Notes under the pieces: model-generated
What the model was told of the DNA's origin: nothing
Seen by the model: the letters and a program-made list of their open reading frames with translations, nothing else
Database searches by the model: none
Assembly: GCF_003226555.1 (NCBI RefSeq)
Contig: NZ_QKQS01000023.1
Coordinates: 144,858-208,857 of the forward strand
DNA length: 64,000 nucleotides
Direction: 5' to 3'
Source: Rhodopseudomonas palustris
GTDB taxonomy: Bacteria > Pseudomonadota > Alphaproteobacteria > Rhizobiales > Xanthobacteraceae
Part shown: positions 28,197 to 39,439 of the stretch, piece by piece
Layout: each line of letters begins with the position of its first letter
Position numbering within the stretch: position 1 is the first letter of the stretch
Translations under genes and position numbers: made by a program

Positions 28197-30419
28197 ATGC
28201 AGCGTACCAAAGCAGCCCTCAAATATCTCGGCCTCGGAATCGCCGTGACCGTGATGCTCGGGCTGGCGATCGCGCCGTTCTCAAAGCGGCTGATCGAACA
28301 ATGGTCGCGCAACGACGTCGAGGCGCGCTCGCGGCTTGTCTACAACGCGGTGCAATCCCAAGTGGTCACCGCGATGACCGAGCACGACGACGTACAACTC
28401 TCCTTGTTGTTCAGCGCCATTGCACTCGATCAGCGTATTCTGGCGGTCGGCCTGTGCGCGCCGCAGGGCCGGCTGGTCGCACCGACCAAAATGATGCCCT
28501 CGACCTTCTCGTGCGAGAAGGTCGCCCGCTCGGACACAGAAAGCTTCTCGACGATCGCGATCGACGGCCACCGCATCATGGTCGGCGCGTTTCCGATCTC
28601 GCACGGGAACGCGAAATCCTATCTGGTCATTCTGCACGATCTGAGCTTCATCGACAAACGCTCCGGCGAGGCGCGCGCCTTTATCATCGCGGCGCTGCTC
28701 GGCGTCGCCGTCGCGATGGCGGGCGGCGCGATCATCTTCGTGCTCGTGACGCTGCGCGGCTGGATGGAATCGCTGCGCCGCGCCGTCGAGGACGTCCGCA
28801 CCGGGACCAGCTCGCTCGCGGCGGCTCGCGACCAGAGCGCGATCGATCTGCAGATCAAGAAGCTGCTCAGCGAGGTCGAGGTCGGCCGCAGCGCGATCAA
28901 TGCGACGCAGATCGAATGGTCACCGACCACGCTGCAGCAATTGCTGCGCGACTCGCTGCCCGAAGCCGAGGTGCTGATCGTCTCCAACCGCGAGCCCTAC
29001 ATCCACAACCGCGACGGCGACACCGTTTCGGTTCAGGTCCCGGCGAGTGGCCTAGTGTCGGCGCTAGAACCGGTGATCCGCGCCTGCGGCGGGACTTGGA
29101 TCGCGCACGGCAGCGGCAGCGCGGATCGCGAAACGGTCGATCGCCACGACCGGATCGAGGTTCCGCCGGATCGCCCCGCCTACAGCCTGCGCCGGATCTG
29201 GATCACCGACGAGGAGCAGGAAGGCTTCTATTACGGCTTCGCCAATGAGGGGCTCTGGCCGTTGTGCCACATCGCCTTCGTGCGCCCGACCTTCCGCGAG
29301 AACGACTGGCGCCTGTATCAGGCGATCAACGAGCGGTTCGCCGATGCCGTGGTGCAGGAGGCCAAGACCGAAGATCCGATCGTGCTGGTGCAGGACTATC
29401 ACTTCGCGCTGGCGCCGCGGATGATCCGCAACAAGCTGCCGAAGGCGACGATCATCACCTTCTGGCACATCCCGTGGCCGAACGCCGAGACCTTCAGCAT
29501 CTGTCCATGGAAGGAGCAGATCATCGACGGCATGCTCGGCTCGACCATCCTCGGCTTCCATACCCAATTCCACTGCAACAATTTCTTCGAGACCGTTGAC
29601 CGCTTCATCGAAAGCCGGATCGATCGCGAGCACGCCACCGTCACGCTCCGCGGCCACGAGACCATGGTCCGTGCCTACCCGATCTCGATCGAATGGCCGC
29701 CGGCTGCGCTCGAAGGCCAGCCACCGGTCGACGTCTGCCGCACGGACGTGCGCGAGGCGCTCGGCCTCGCAGCGGACACCCGGCTCGCGGTCGGAATCGA
29801 GCGGTTCGACTACACCAAGGGCATTCTCGACCGGATGCGCGCCGTCGACGATCTGCTCAGCCGCGAGCCGCACTGGAGAGGCAAACTGGTGTTCGTCCAG
29901 GTCGCAGCGCCGACTCGCAGCAAGCTGTCGAGCTATTCGTCGCTGCAGGACGATGCGGTCGCGCTTGCCGACGAGATCAACGCGCGCCATGGCTCGGCGG
30001 ACTACACGCCGATCCGGCTGCTGATCCGCCATCACGGCGCCGCCGAAGTGTTCAAGCTGTTCCGCGCCGCCGATTGCTGCGTCGTCTCGAGCCTTCACGA
30101 CGGCATGAACCTGGTCGCCAAGGAATTCGCCGCCGCGCGCGACGACGAGCGCGGCGTGCTGGTGCTGTCGAGCTTTACCGGCGCCTCGCGCGAGCTGGCC
30201 GCAGCCTTGATCGTCAACCCGTATCACCTGCACGAGATGGCCACCGCGCTCGACACCGCGCTGCGGATGCCGGACCGCGAGCAGCAGGAGCGGATGCGGG
30301 CGATGCGCCAGCAGATTAGGGAGTGGAACGTGTATCGCTGGGCCGCGCGAATGCTGATCGACGCCGCGGCGTCCCGTCGCCGCCAGCGCATCTTCGACCT
30401 CGCCGCAGACGCGCGCTAA
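28197..30419 (+). CDS. Membrane-tethered trehalose-6-phosphate synthase (GT20) with sensor-like N-terminus
   Basis: A 740-residue protein, about 270 longer than classical OtsA. Residues 9-30 and about 160-187 are transmembrane helices enclosing a ~130-residue extracytoplasmic domain. A HAMP-like linker ([18 protein letters not shown]) and a helical segment follow. From residue 259 it is a GT20 glucosyltransferase: [57 protein letters not shown] and [11 protein letters not shown] match OtsA donor and acceptor sites. It would join UDP-glucose and glucose-6-phosphate; a glucosylglycerol-phosphate role cannot be excluded. No OtsB phosphatase is nearby. The stop overlaps the convergent DUF2254 gene by 4 bp. 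Confidence 0.88.
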   Translation: MQRTKAALKYLGLGIAVTVMLGLAIAPFSKRLIEQWSRNDVEARSRLVYNAVQSQVVTAMTEHDDVQLSLLFSAIALDQRILAVGLCAPQGRLVAPTKMMPSTFSCEKVARSDTESFSTIAIDGHRIMVGAFPISHGNAKSYLVILHDLSFIDKRSGEARAFIIAALLGVAVAMAGGAIIFVLVTLRGWMESLRRAVEDVRTGTSSLAAARDQSAIDLQIKKLLSEVEVGRSAINATQIEWSPTTLQQLLRDSLPEAEVLIVSNREPYIHNRDGDTVSVQVPASGLVSALEPVIRACGGTWIAHGSGSADRETVDRHDRIEVPPDRPAYSLRRIWITDEEQEGFYYGFANEGLWPLCHIAFVRPTFRENDWRLYQAINERFADAVVQEAKTEDPIVLVQDYHFALAPRMIRNKLPKATIITFWHIPWPNAETFSICPWKEQIIDGMLGSTILGFHTQFHCNNFFETVDRFIESRIDREHATVTLRGHETMVRAYPISIEWPPAALEGQPPVDVCRTDVREALGLAADTRLAVGIERFDYTKGILDRMRAVDDLLSREPHWRGKLVFVQVAAPTRSKLSSYSSLQDDAVALADEINARHGSADYTPIRLLIRHHGAAEVFKLFRAADCCVVSSLHDGMNLVAKEFAAARDDERGVLVLSSFTGASRELAAALIVNPYHLHEMATALDTALRMPDREQQERMRAMRQQIREWNVYRWAARMLIDAAASRRRQRIFDLAADAR

Positions 30420-31723
30420 GATGCCTTGAGCGAGCTTCTGGGCCCTTCGGCGATCATGTCGACGAAGGCCCGGTGCCTGGTTCGAATATCGCTGAGGTCG
30501 CTCGGCGACCCGACGTCCCGTTCGGCGTCGCGCATCACCAGATCGGCGTGCTTGCGCACCGCCTCCATCCGCGCCGGGTCACGCTCGCAGCTCACCACCC
30601 AGGTCATCACTTCGATCATGCGGATCAGCACCGAAGGCTTGCCCGCGGCGTTCTGACGGATCATGTGAAACATCGCGCCGACCAGTTCGTCGTAGCGGAC
30701 ATGCGGCACCACCAGCACAGTGCGATCATCCTTGACCGCCACCCCGGTCTGCAGCCGCAGCGGTTTCATCTCGCACAGCGCCGAACCGAGCCGGTCAAGC
30801 ACGCTGATCGCGGTGTGAGGATCATTGATACCGGGCGACAACGCGCGCACGCCGACCTCGACGAGTTGCCGGACCGCAAAGAGTAGATCGGTGGACGTGG
30901 AACGCTGTGGGCTCAGCGCGGTGGCGGCACGGATCGCTTCGGCAGCGCCGTCGCGCGGCGGGCTGATCATCGCGATCGGGGCACCGGGAAACACGTAATC
31001 CCCCGGACGCACCAGCATCTTGATCGCGGCGTCATTTTCACAAGCCCAAGTTGCGAGCCCATCCTCATCGAATTGATTCAGGTAACCGCGGCGATCGTCC
31101 GTAACCGGCTCGGCGTCGCGCCAGAACTCCGGCGGCGGCGGAGCCGACTCGCGATCCTCGGTCGCCAGCGTCCGCATCACGTCGCGGACGTCCTCGCTGA
31201 CCAGGCCGACCACCGTGTCGACATTGATCCGCCCCGACATATGGCCGACGAAATACACCAAGGTGGCCACACAGACGAAGGCGAGCGCGATGCCTGCGCT
31301 GACCGCAAGATGTGGAATGAACGCGCCCTCGTCCGGCATTCGGACGCTGCGTAGCACCACCAAGGCGTAGCAGAACGTTCCGAGGAAAATGCCGAGCGTG
31401 ATCTGATTACCGCGGTCGCGGGTAAAGTTGCGTAGCAGGCGCGGTCCCATTTGCCCCGCGGCGAGCGACAGCGCCGCAATGGTGATCGAGAAGACGGTGC
31501 CGGCCACTCCGATGGTCGAGGAGGCGACCGCCCCAAGCAGGGTGCGCGCGCCGGTGGCGCCGCCATTGTAAATCCAGCCGTTCAGCCACTCGGGCACGAG
31601 CTCCTGGCTGTCGACCACCACCAGGCCCCGAGCCCCGACGATGCCGACAATCACCAACAACGCCGGCAACAGCCAGAACGATTCGGCAAGATCGTTGATC
31701 AGTTTGCGAAGGCGTGCGGTCAC
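30416..31723 (-). CDS. DUF2254 membrane protein
   Basis: A 435-residue protein with four predicted helices in the first ~180 residues (FWLLPALLVIVGIVGARGLVV, GTVFSITIAALSLAAGQMGPR, ITLGIFLGTFCYALVVLRSV, HLAVSAGIALAFVCVATLVYFVGH, listed approximately) and a large soluble C-terminal region. The combination, including SIGINDPHTA-like LSPGINDPHTAISVLDRLG, is typical of DUF2254, a family of unknown function. It is convergent with the trehalose-phosphate synthase gene. Confidence 0.82.
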   Translation of the reverse strand: MTARLRKLINDLAESFWLLPALLVIVGIVGARGLVVVDSQELVPEWLNGWIYNGGATGARTLLGAVASSTIGVAGTVFSITIAALSLAAGQMGPRLLRNFTRDRGNQITLGIFLGTFCYALVVLRSVRMPDEGAFIPHLAVSAGIALAFVCVATLVYFVGHMSGRINVDTVVGLVSEDVRDVMRTLATEDRESAPPPPEFWRDAEPVTDDRRGYLNQFDEDGLATWACENDAAIKMLVRPGDYVFPGAPIAMISPPRDGAAEAIRAATALSPQRSTSTDLLFAVRQLVEVGVRALSPGINDPHTAISVLDRLGSALCEMKPLRLQTGVAVKDDRTVLVVPHVRYDELVGAMFHMIRQNAAGKPSVLIRMIEVMTWVVSCERDPARMEAVRKHADLVMRDAERDVGSPSDLSDIRTRHRAFVDMIAEGPRSSLKAS

Positions 31724-31814
31724 TCCGGCTCCTCATCTTGAGCCCCGCCCGCAGCGAACGGCTCGGGAGCACAAGCCGAGGCCACCGAAAAAGTTCCAGA
31801 TCGGGAACGCCACG

Positions 31815-32870
31815 TCAGCGCGCGCTGGACGTGATCAGCCGAGGTGACGACCGAAGGGCGGAGCCTCGCCGCTCGCTGCGAACGACCGCAGCCAATAACG
31901 CCAGACCCGCCGCAGCGGCCCCCAATGCGACGCCGGCACGCAGCAGCGTCGGATTGAACGGAAACGCCGCCGCAGAAGAGCGTCGGTCAAACCGGCCATG
32001 CGCGCCCGGATCGCCCGGTCCGGCGGCGAACAGATTGTCGGCGCGGTTCGGATCGTCCGGCTCGTCGCCGGTCTCGTTACCAACCCCGGCCTTTGCGAGG
32101 ATCCGATCGACCACCGAAGGCATCAGCATTTGACCCAGGATCGCCTTCACGGCCGAGGAACCGACCCAATATTCGCGCGGCGCGTGCTCGGCGGCGCGGA
32201 CAACAGCGGCGGCGATCGCTTCGGGCTGATAGATCGGCGCCACCGGCGCCGGTTTGTGTTGGAATTTGTTGCGGGCCCAATCGAACTGCGGCGTGTTGAC
32301 CGCCGGCAGATGCACCATGGTGAGAGTGATCGCGCTGTTCTCGGCTTCCAGCTCGCTACGCAGTGAATCGATGAAGCCGCGCGTCGCTGCCTTGGCGGCG
32401 CAATACGGTGCCTGGAACGGGATCGAGCGATACGCCAGCGCCGAGCCGATCGAGATGATGGCGCCGCGATCGCGCGGGCGCATGTGGCGCAGCGCCGCCA
32501 GTGTGCCGTGCACCTGACCGAGATAACTCACGCGCGTGACCTGGAGAAACTCCTCCGGCGACAGGTCGACGCTCGCGCCATAGACAGTCACCATCGCGTT
32601 GTTGATCCATAGATCAATCGGCCCAAGCTCGGCCTCGACCCGCGCCGCAGCGGCCACCATTGCCTGCGCATCGGCGACATCGGCTTCAATCACCAGCGCC
32701 TCGCCGCCGAGACGCACGATCTCCCGCCGGGTACTGTCCAGGCCCTCGCGCCCCCGCGCGATCAGGGCCACCTTGCAACCGCGTCGGCCGAACGCGACCG
32801 CGACCGAACGGCCGACCCCTGCGCTGGCGCCGGTCACCACGACGGTTTCAATGAACTCGCGCTTAGTCAT
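31815..32870 (-). CDS. Short-chain dehydrogenase with C-terminal membrane helix
   Basis: A 351-residue SDR-family oxidoreductase. The NAD(P) loop TGASAGVGRSVA is at the N-terminus, the structural NNA motif is in DLWINNAMV, and the catalytic Ser and YxxxK are in SIGSALAYRSIPFQAPYCAAK. After the ~265-residue enzyme there is a polar linker rich in Asp, Gly and Arg and then a hydrophobic helix (ALGAAAAGLALLAAVV, about 315-330). The protein is probably anchored to the membrane by its tail. The substrate is unknown. Confidence 0.85.
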   Translation of the reverse strand: MTKREFIETVVVTGASAGVGRSVAVAFGRRGCKVALIARGREGLDSTRREIVRLGGEALVIEADVADAQAMVAAAARVEAELGPIDLWINNAMVTVYGASVDLSPEEFLQVTRVSYLGQVHGTLAALRHMRPRDRGAIISIGSALAYRSIPFQAPYCAAKAATRGFIDSLRSELEAENSAITLTMVHLPAVNTPQFDWARNKFQHKPAPVAPIYQPEAIAAAVVRAAEHAPREYWVGSSAVKAILGQMLMPSVVDRILAKAGVGNETGDEPDDPNRADNLFAAGPGDPGAHGRFDRRSSAAAFPFNPTLLRAGVALGAAAAGLALLAAVVRSERRGSALRSSPRLITSSAR

Positions 32871-32983
32871 AACAATCCCTTTGCTGAAACAACGAAGGCG
32901 TTTGCACCCTCAACGCGGCCGTTGCGCTTCCGTTTGCTCGACGCCAGATGAATTCTCGGTCATCCGACCCAAGGCAAACGAAA

Positions 32984-33010
32984 CGAGGGACGGGCTAGAG
33001 CCGTCCCTCG
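32984..33010 (-). terminator. Hairpin terminator after htrA
   Basis: CGAGGGACGG pairs perfectly with CCGTCCCTCG around a 7-nt loop. It lies 30 bp beyond the stop codon of the HtrA protease gene. On the minus strand it is followed by TTTCGTTTG, a partial U-run. Confidence 0.75.
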
Positions 33011-33040
33011 TGAGAACCAGGCAAATGCGAGAAGTTCGGC

Positions 33041-34588
33041 TCAGCCCTTGGCAATCGGCACGGCGACGAAGCGCGCCGCCGAGTCCGCTGTCTTCACGCG
33101 CATCAGGACGCTCTTCTTGCCGTCCTTGCTGGCGGCGGCCAGCGCGCTGCGGACATCGCCGGTGTTCGACACCGACTTTCCGCCGACCGCGAGGATCACG
33201 TCGCCAGTATGCACGCCTTTGTCGGCGGCCGGACCGTCCGGATCGACGGCGGTGACGACCACACCGTTCTGACCGGCGCCGTCGACATCGCTCGCCGGCG
33301 CGACACGCAGGCCAAGATAGGGCTGGCCGGCACCGTGAGCGCCACCGTTGTCGGCGACCTTCTGATGATCGCCGGGCATCTCGGCGAGGGTGAGATCGAT
33401 CGTCTTGGATTGGCCGTTGTGCAGCACGTCGAGCTTGACCGAGGACCCCGGCGCCATCGTGCTGATGGTCCGTGCCAGTTCACGCGAGTCCTTGACCTCC
33501 TTGCCGTTGACCGCGGCAATCACGTCGCCGGCCTTGATCCCAGCTTTCGCGGCGGGGCTGCCGTCCTGCGGACTGTCGACCAGCGCACCGCGCGCCTGCT
33601 TCATGCCGAGGCTGTCGGCGATCTCGGCCGTGACCGGCTGCACCTGGACGCCGAGCCAGCCGCGGGTGACGTAACCGTTGTCCTTGAGCTGAGCCACCAC
33701 GAGTTTCGCGGTGGCGGCCGGAATGTCGAAGCCGATGCCGACCGAACCGCCAGACGGCGAGTAGATCGCGGTGTTGACGCCGATCACGTTGCCGTTGGTA
33801 TCGAACGCAGGTCCGCCGGAATTGCCCTTGTTGATCGGTGCGTCGATCTGCACGTAGTCGTCATAGGGGCCGGAGCCGATATCACGGCCGCGCGCCGAGA
33901 CTATGCCGGCCGTCACTGTGCCGCCGAGGCCGAACGGATTGCCGACCGCGACCACCCAGTCGCCGACCCGCGCCGGCGCATCGGCGAAGTGGACGTGCGG
34001 AAAGTCGGTCTTGCCGTCGACCTTGATCAGAGCCAGATCGGTCTTGGGATCGGTGCCGACCACTTTGGCGGTGTAGATGGTGCCATCATCGGTCGTGACC
34101 TGCACCGACTTGGCATGGTCGACAACATGATTGTTGGTGACCGCGTAACCGTCCGCGGTAATGAAGAAGCCGGAGCCTTCGCCGGTGATAGTCTGGTGCC
34201 GTTTCGGCATGCCGTTAGGACCACCGAATCCGAACTGACGCTCAAACTGCTGGAAGCCGGGCGGCAGCTGCATCTGCTCGCCGTCGTCGCGCACCAGCGG
34301 GGTGGTCTGACGATCCTCGTCGATCTTGACCCGCACCGAGATCACTGCAGGCTTCACCTTGGCGACCAGATCGCCGAACCCCGCCGGCGCCGGCGTGCCG
34401 CTCTCGGCCGCATAGGCGGGCGAACCAAACGACGGCATCTCGCGGGTGAGAAATCCGGCGCCGCCGAGCGCAACCACCATGCTCAAGCCCGCAACGGAGG
34501 CCAACAGCGAGAGCCGCCGTGGCCTCAAGACTTTGCGGATGTGAGCATCGTTCTGCACTGATACGTGGTCGATGTGGTCGCCTTCCAT
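33041..34588 (-). CDS. DegP/HtrA-type periplasmic serine protease
   Basis: A 515-residue Do-family protease/chaperone for envelope protein quality control. An N-terminal signal-anchor (about 28-50) precedes the trypsin-like domain, whose triad is complete: His in AVTNNHVVDHA, Asp in DPKTDLALIKV and Ser in GNSGGPAFD. Two PDZ domains follow (about 300-395, containing GWLGVQV and GIKAGDVIAAVNG; and 410-510, containing YLGLRVAP and VHTGDVILAVGG). It contrasts with the second HtrA-like gene at 40748, which has lost all three catalytic residues. GGAGA lies 8 nt before the ATG. Confidence 0.94.
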   Translation of the reverse strand: MEGDHIDHVSVQNDAHIRKVLRPRRLSLLASVAGLSMVVALGGAGFLTREMPSFGSPAYAAESGTPAPAGFGDLVAKVKPAVISVRVKIDEDRQTTPLVRDDGEQMQLPPGFQQFERQFGFGGPNGMPKRHQTITGEGSGFFITADGYAVTNNHVVDHAKSVQVTTDDGTIYTAKVVGTDPKTDLALIKVDGKTDFPHVHFADAPARVGDWVVAVGNPFGLGGTVTAGIVSARGRDIGSGPYDDYVQIDAPINKGNSGGPAFDTNGNVIGVNTAIYSPSGGSVGIGFDIPAATAKLVVAQLKDNGYVTRGWLGVQVQPVTAEIADSLGMKQARGALVDSPQDGSPAAKAGIKAGDVIAAVNGKEVKDSRELARTISTMAPGSSVKLDVLHNGQSKTIDLTLAEMPGDHQKVADNGGAHGAGQPYLGLRVAPASDVDGAGQNGVVVTAVDPDGPAADKGVHTGDVILAVGGKSVSNTGDVRSALAAASKDGKKSVLMRVKTADSAARFVAVPIAKG

Positions 34589-34774
34589 GACATGGTCTCC
34601 ATCTGGTCGATCGTGAATGTGAAACGATGAGACCGAATATAGGAGAGCGACCTTACGGCGAGCTGTGCCGGAAATTAACGTTCAGCAAGATGGTATCACG
34701 CAAACGCGAGCCACCGGTCCGTTCGCTGCTGCGGAAGGAGCCGGCGGCGCGGAGAACAGGACCGCCTTCGCGTA

Positions 34775-35263
34775 TCAGCGCCGCTTCATCGAAACGGAGA
34801 TTTGGCGGACGTCATTGCCTTGCGGCACGATCGTCACCGATTGCGACGCGCCGCGGGTAGCGACCGACAGCGACGCGCTGAAGCCCGGCCCGCTTACTTG
34901 CGCCGAGATCCCGCCGCCGCGCGCCGTGCCCGAGACGTTGCCGGTGACGTTGCGCGTCGCCTCGCTCCAGGTGCCGGAAATGCGACCGCCGCTCTCTTCA
35001 ACGTTACTGGAGATGTCGAACTTGTAGCTGGCGCTGGCGCAAGTGAGCTTCTGCTGCATCAGCCGCCCGCCGCCGCCGACCGCATACGACGCTCGGCAGC
35101 GGATCCGTTCGGCTGTACCGTCCGACATCTGCACCCGCCCCGACCCCGCCCAGTAGCCGGCCAAACTGTCGAACGCGCCGGCAGCGAGGCCCGCGGTCGG
35201 CGCGAGCAGCAGCGTACCGGCAAAACCGGCGGCGAAAACGGGAGCGGCGAGACGAACGGTCAT
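34775..35263 (-). CDS. Secreted conserved hypothetical protein
   Basis: A 162-residue exported protein: signal peptide about 1-27 (MTVRLAAPVF... ending GLAAG), then a beta-rich region with repeated Ser/Gly/Thr strands (VQMSDGTAERIRCRASYAVG, SGTWSEATRNVTGNVSGTAR). Two cysteines (RIRCR, LTCAS) could form a disulfide. I do not recognise a named family. Start set at ATG 35263 with GGAGG 6 nt upstream. An earlier in-frame start at 35344 would put the signal peptide inside the protein. Confidence 0.75.
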   Translation of the reverse strand: MTVRLAAPVFAAGFAGTLLLAPTAGLAAGAFDSLAGYWAGSGRVQMSDGTAERIRCRASYAVGGGGRLMQQKLTCASASYKFDISSNVEESGGRISGTWSEATRNVTGNVSGTARGGGISAQVSGPGFSASLSVATRGASQSVTIVPQGNDVRQISVSMKRR

Positions 35264-35374
35264 GACTGGCCTCCGGATGGGCAAACGACAGCATGCGGCG
35301 CAGAGCCCCGCCGCGCGGGTCTGGCACAACGATTCTGCCTGCAATCGGTTTCATCGGCCTGCGGGCCGCACCGA

Positions 35375-35659
35375 TCATCCCAGCAGCAGCGCAATCAACG
35401 TCCCGACGACCACGCCGGCACAGGCGCTCGACAGCACGAACACCGAGCCCCACAACAGAAAATAGCCAATCACCGCGCCGAGCGTCTTGTCGAGATGATC
35501 GCCATACATCCAGAACGACGCCGCGAATGCAACCAGCAGGAGGCTGGCGATCGCAACCCTGAGCCAAAGGGCCCGGCGCGAGGCACGGGCAACGAACCAC
35601 GCGCCCCATCCGATGGCGACGGCAAGCACAAGCCAAGCGATGATCAAGCGAACGGCCAT
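35375..35659 (-). CDS. Small membrane protein
   Basis: A 94-residue protein with three hydrophobic helices (about 4-24, 32-52 and 60-93). Nothing in it suggests an activity. It is on the same strand as the secreted protein at 34775-35263, 111 bp upstream of it, and divergent from the BMP-type ABC importer. Confidence 0.6.
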   Translation of the reverse strand: MAVRLIIAWLVLAVAIGWGAWFVARASRRALWLRVAIASLLLVAFAASFWMYGDHLDKTLGAVIGYFLLWGSVFVLSSACAGVVVGTLIALLLG

Positions 35660-35816
35660 GACAGTTTCCAGAGTACAGAGGACGGCCTACGCCGTGGAGT
35701 CGACGAACGGATGACGGATCGCCGCCGCGGCGGATTTCCATTACATTATCAGGGTGCACGCGTCCTCGCCCGGTCGTGGACCTTACGGAATTACCCTGCC
35801 GCCGATGTGATGGTGA

Positions 35817-37365
<1,549 letters not shown>

Positions 37366-37382
<17 letters not shown>

Positions 37383-38457
37383 GAGGCGCATCGAGCGATC
37401 GGCGGCGATCGCGCTCGCCTCACCGCTGCTGGCGATCGCGCTGACGCTGCTGACCCTGACGCTCGTGTTTGGGGCGCTCGGCAAAAATCCCGGTGCGGCG
37501 CTGGCAGTGTATTTCATCACGCCGCTGACCGACGGCTATTCGCTGCAGGAAATCGCCGTGAAGGCCTCGCCGTTGGTGATGATCGCGGTCGGTCTGGCGC
37601 TGTGCTACCGCGCCAACGTCTGGAACATCGGCGCCGAGGGGCAATTGCTGATCGGCGCGATCGCCGGCAGCGGACTGGCGGTGATGACGCAAGGCACTCA
37701 TCCCGGCCCCTGGCTGCTGCCGGCGATGCTGCTGGCGGGGGCGGCGGCCGGGGCCGCCTACGCGCTGATCCCCGCGCTGTGCAAAGTGAAATTCGGCGCG
37801 TCCGAAATCTTGATCAGCCTGATGCTGGTCTATGTCGCCGGACTGCTGCTCGATTATCTGGTGCGTGGGCCGTGGCGCGACCCCGCCGGCTTCAACTTTC
37901 CAACCACCGCCGAATTCGATTCCGTTGCGACGGTGCCGCTGCTGATCGCCGGCAGCCGCGTTCATGCCGGCCTGATCCTGACGCTGATTGCGGTCGCTGC
38001 CGCAGCCGTGCTGCTCGGGCGGACGTTGAAGGGCTTCGAGATCCGCGTGGTCGGCACCGCGCCGCGCGCGGCGCGGTTCGCCGGCTTCAAGGCCGATCGC
38101 GTGGTGCTGACGAGCTTCGCGATCTCCGGCGCGCTGGCCGGCCTCGCTGGCATTCTTGAAGTCGCCGGACCGATCGGCCATCTGCAGCCGGACATCTCGC
38201 CGGGCTACGGCTTCACTGCGATCATCGTGGCGTTTCTCGGCCGGCTCAATCCGCTCGGCATTCTCGCCAGCGGACTTTTCCTCGCGCTGACCTTCATCGG
38301 CGGCGAGCAGGCGCAGATCACGCTGAAACTGCCGCAGGACATGACCGGCGTGATCCAAGGCATCCTGCTGTTCTACGTGCTCGCTTGCGATTCGCTGATT
38401 CTGTACCGGCTCCGCTGGCGTGCACCGCAACGAAAGGCGCTTGATGGGCCTCATTGA
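37366..38457 (+). CDS. Permease 1 of the nucleoside/BMP-type ABC importer
   Basis: A 363-residue inner-membrane permease of the BPD_transp_2 family (as in NupP or YufP). The diagnostic segments are YRANVWNIGAEGQLLIGAIAGS and GASEILISLMLVYVAGLLLDY near helices 3-5, and the ATPase-docking region FEIRVVGTAPRAARFAGFKADRVVLTSFAISGAL. About ten hydrophobic helices fit. It overlaps both the ATPase gene (17 bp) and the next permease gene (14 bp). It pairs with that permease to form the channel. Confidence 0.9.
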
Positions 38458-39361
38458 AGCGATCCTGCTGTCGATCGTCACCGCCTCGACGCCGCTGCTG
38501 CTGGCGGCGAGCGGTGAGCTGATCGCCGAGCGCGCCGGCGTGCTCAATCTCGGCGTCGAAGGCATGATGCTAATCGGCGCGGTATGCGGTTTCGCCGGCG
38601 CCTGGGCAACCGGCTCGACTGCGATCGGTGCGCTGTACGGGATCGCAGCCGGTGTCGCGCTCGCAGCACTGTTCGCAGCGGCCGCAATCGGACTCGCAAT
38701 CAATCAGGTCGCGGCCGGCCTGGCGCTGACGATCCTCGGCACCGGTCTTGCGGGCCTGATCGGCACGCCGCTGGTCGGCGAGACCATCACCGCCGCTCCG
38801 CATCTGTGGCTGCCATGGCTCACCGACCTGCCTTTGGTCGGCAAGCTGCTGTTCGGTGAGGACGCCCTGGTCTATCTGGCGATCGGGCTGATCGCGGGCA
38901 TCGCCTACGTGCTCACCCGCACCCGGACGGGGCTGATCCTGCGCGCGGTCGGTGACGATCCGGCCTCGGCGCATGCGCTCGGCTACAACGTCGCGGCGAT
39001 CCGAACGCTGGCGGTGCTGTTCGGCGGTGGCTGCGCGGGGCTCGCCGGCGCCTATCTGACGCTGGCCTACACGCCGTTCTACGCCGCCGGCATGACGGCG
39101 GGCCGCGGCTGGATTGCCCTGGCACTGGTGGTATTCGCCTCGTGGCGGCCGGGCCGGCTGGTGGCCGGCGCCGTGTTGTTCGGCGCGGTGTCGATTCTGC
39201 AACTGCACGCCCAGGCGTTCGGCCTCGGCGTGCCATCGCAACTCATGTCAGCTCTGCCCTATCTTGCCACGGTCCTGGTGTTGGTGCTGATCTCGCGCGT
39301 CCGCCGCGGCGGCTCGGTGGCGCCGGCGGCGCTCGGAACCGGGTTCGTGCCGGAGCGCTAA
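38444..39361 (+). CDS. Permease 2 of the nucleoside/BMP-type ABC importer
   Basis: A 305-residue membrane permease of the same family (NupQ/YufQ type), shorter than permease 1 as usual. ERAGVLNLGVEGMMLIGAVCGF and the docking region LILRAVGDDPASAHALGYNVAAIRTLAVLFGGG are diagnostic. Start set at ATG 38444 (MGLIEAILL). An upstream in-frame ATG (38420) would add eight charged residues. It ends 78 bp before the binding-protein gene, which carries its own GGAGAATCGG site. Confidence 0.9.
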   Translation: MGLIEAILLSIVTASTPLLLAASGELIAERAGVLNLGVEGMMLIGAVCGFAGAWATGSTAIGALYGIAAGVALAALFAAAAIGLAINQVAAGLALTILGTGLAGLIGTPLVGETITAAPHLWLPWLTDLPLVGKLLFGEDALVYLAIGLIAGIAYVLTRTRTGLILRAVGDDPASAHALGYNVAAIRTLAVLFGGGCAGLAGAYLTLAYTPFYAAGMTAGRGWIALALVVFASWRPGRLVAGAVLFGAVSILQLHAQAFGLGVPSQLMSALPYLATVLVLVLISRVRRGGSVAPAALGTGFVPER

Positions 39362-39439
39362 AGACGAGATCCGAGGGCCGCGCGGCGGGGGCGCGGGGCT
39401 CGCATAGGACGATCCCCGAACGATGAAGCGGAGAATCGG

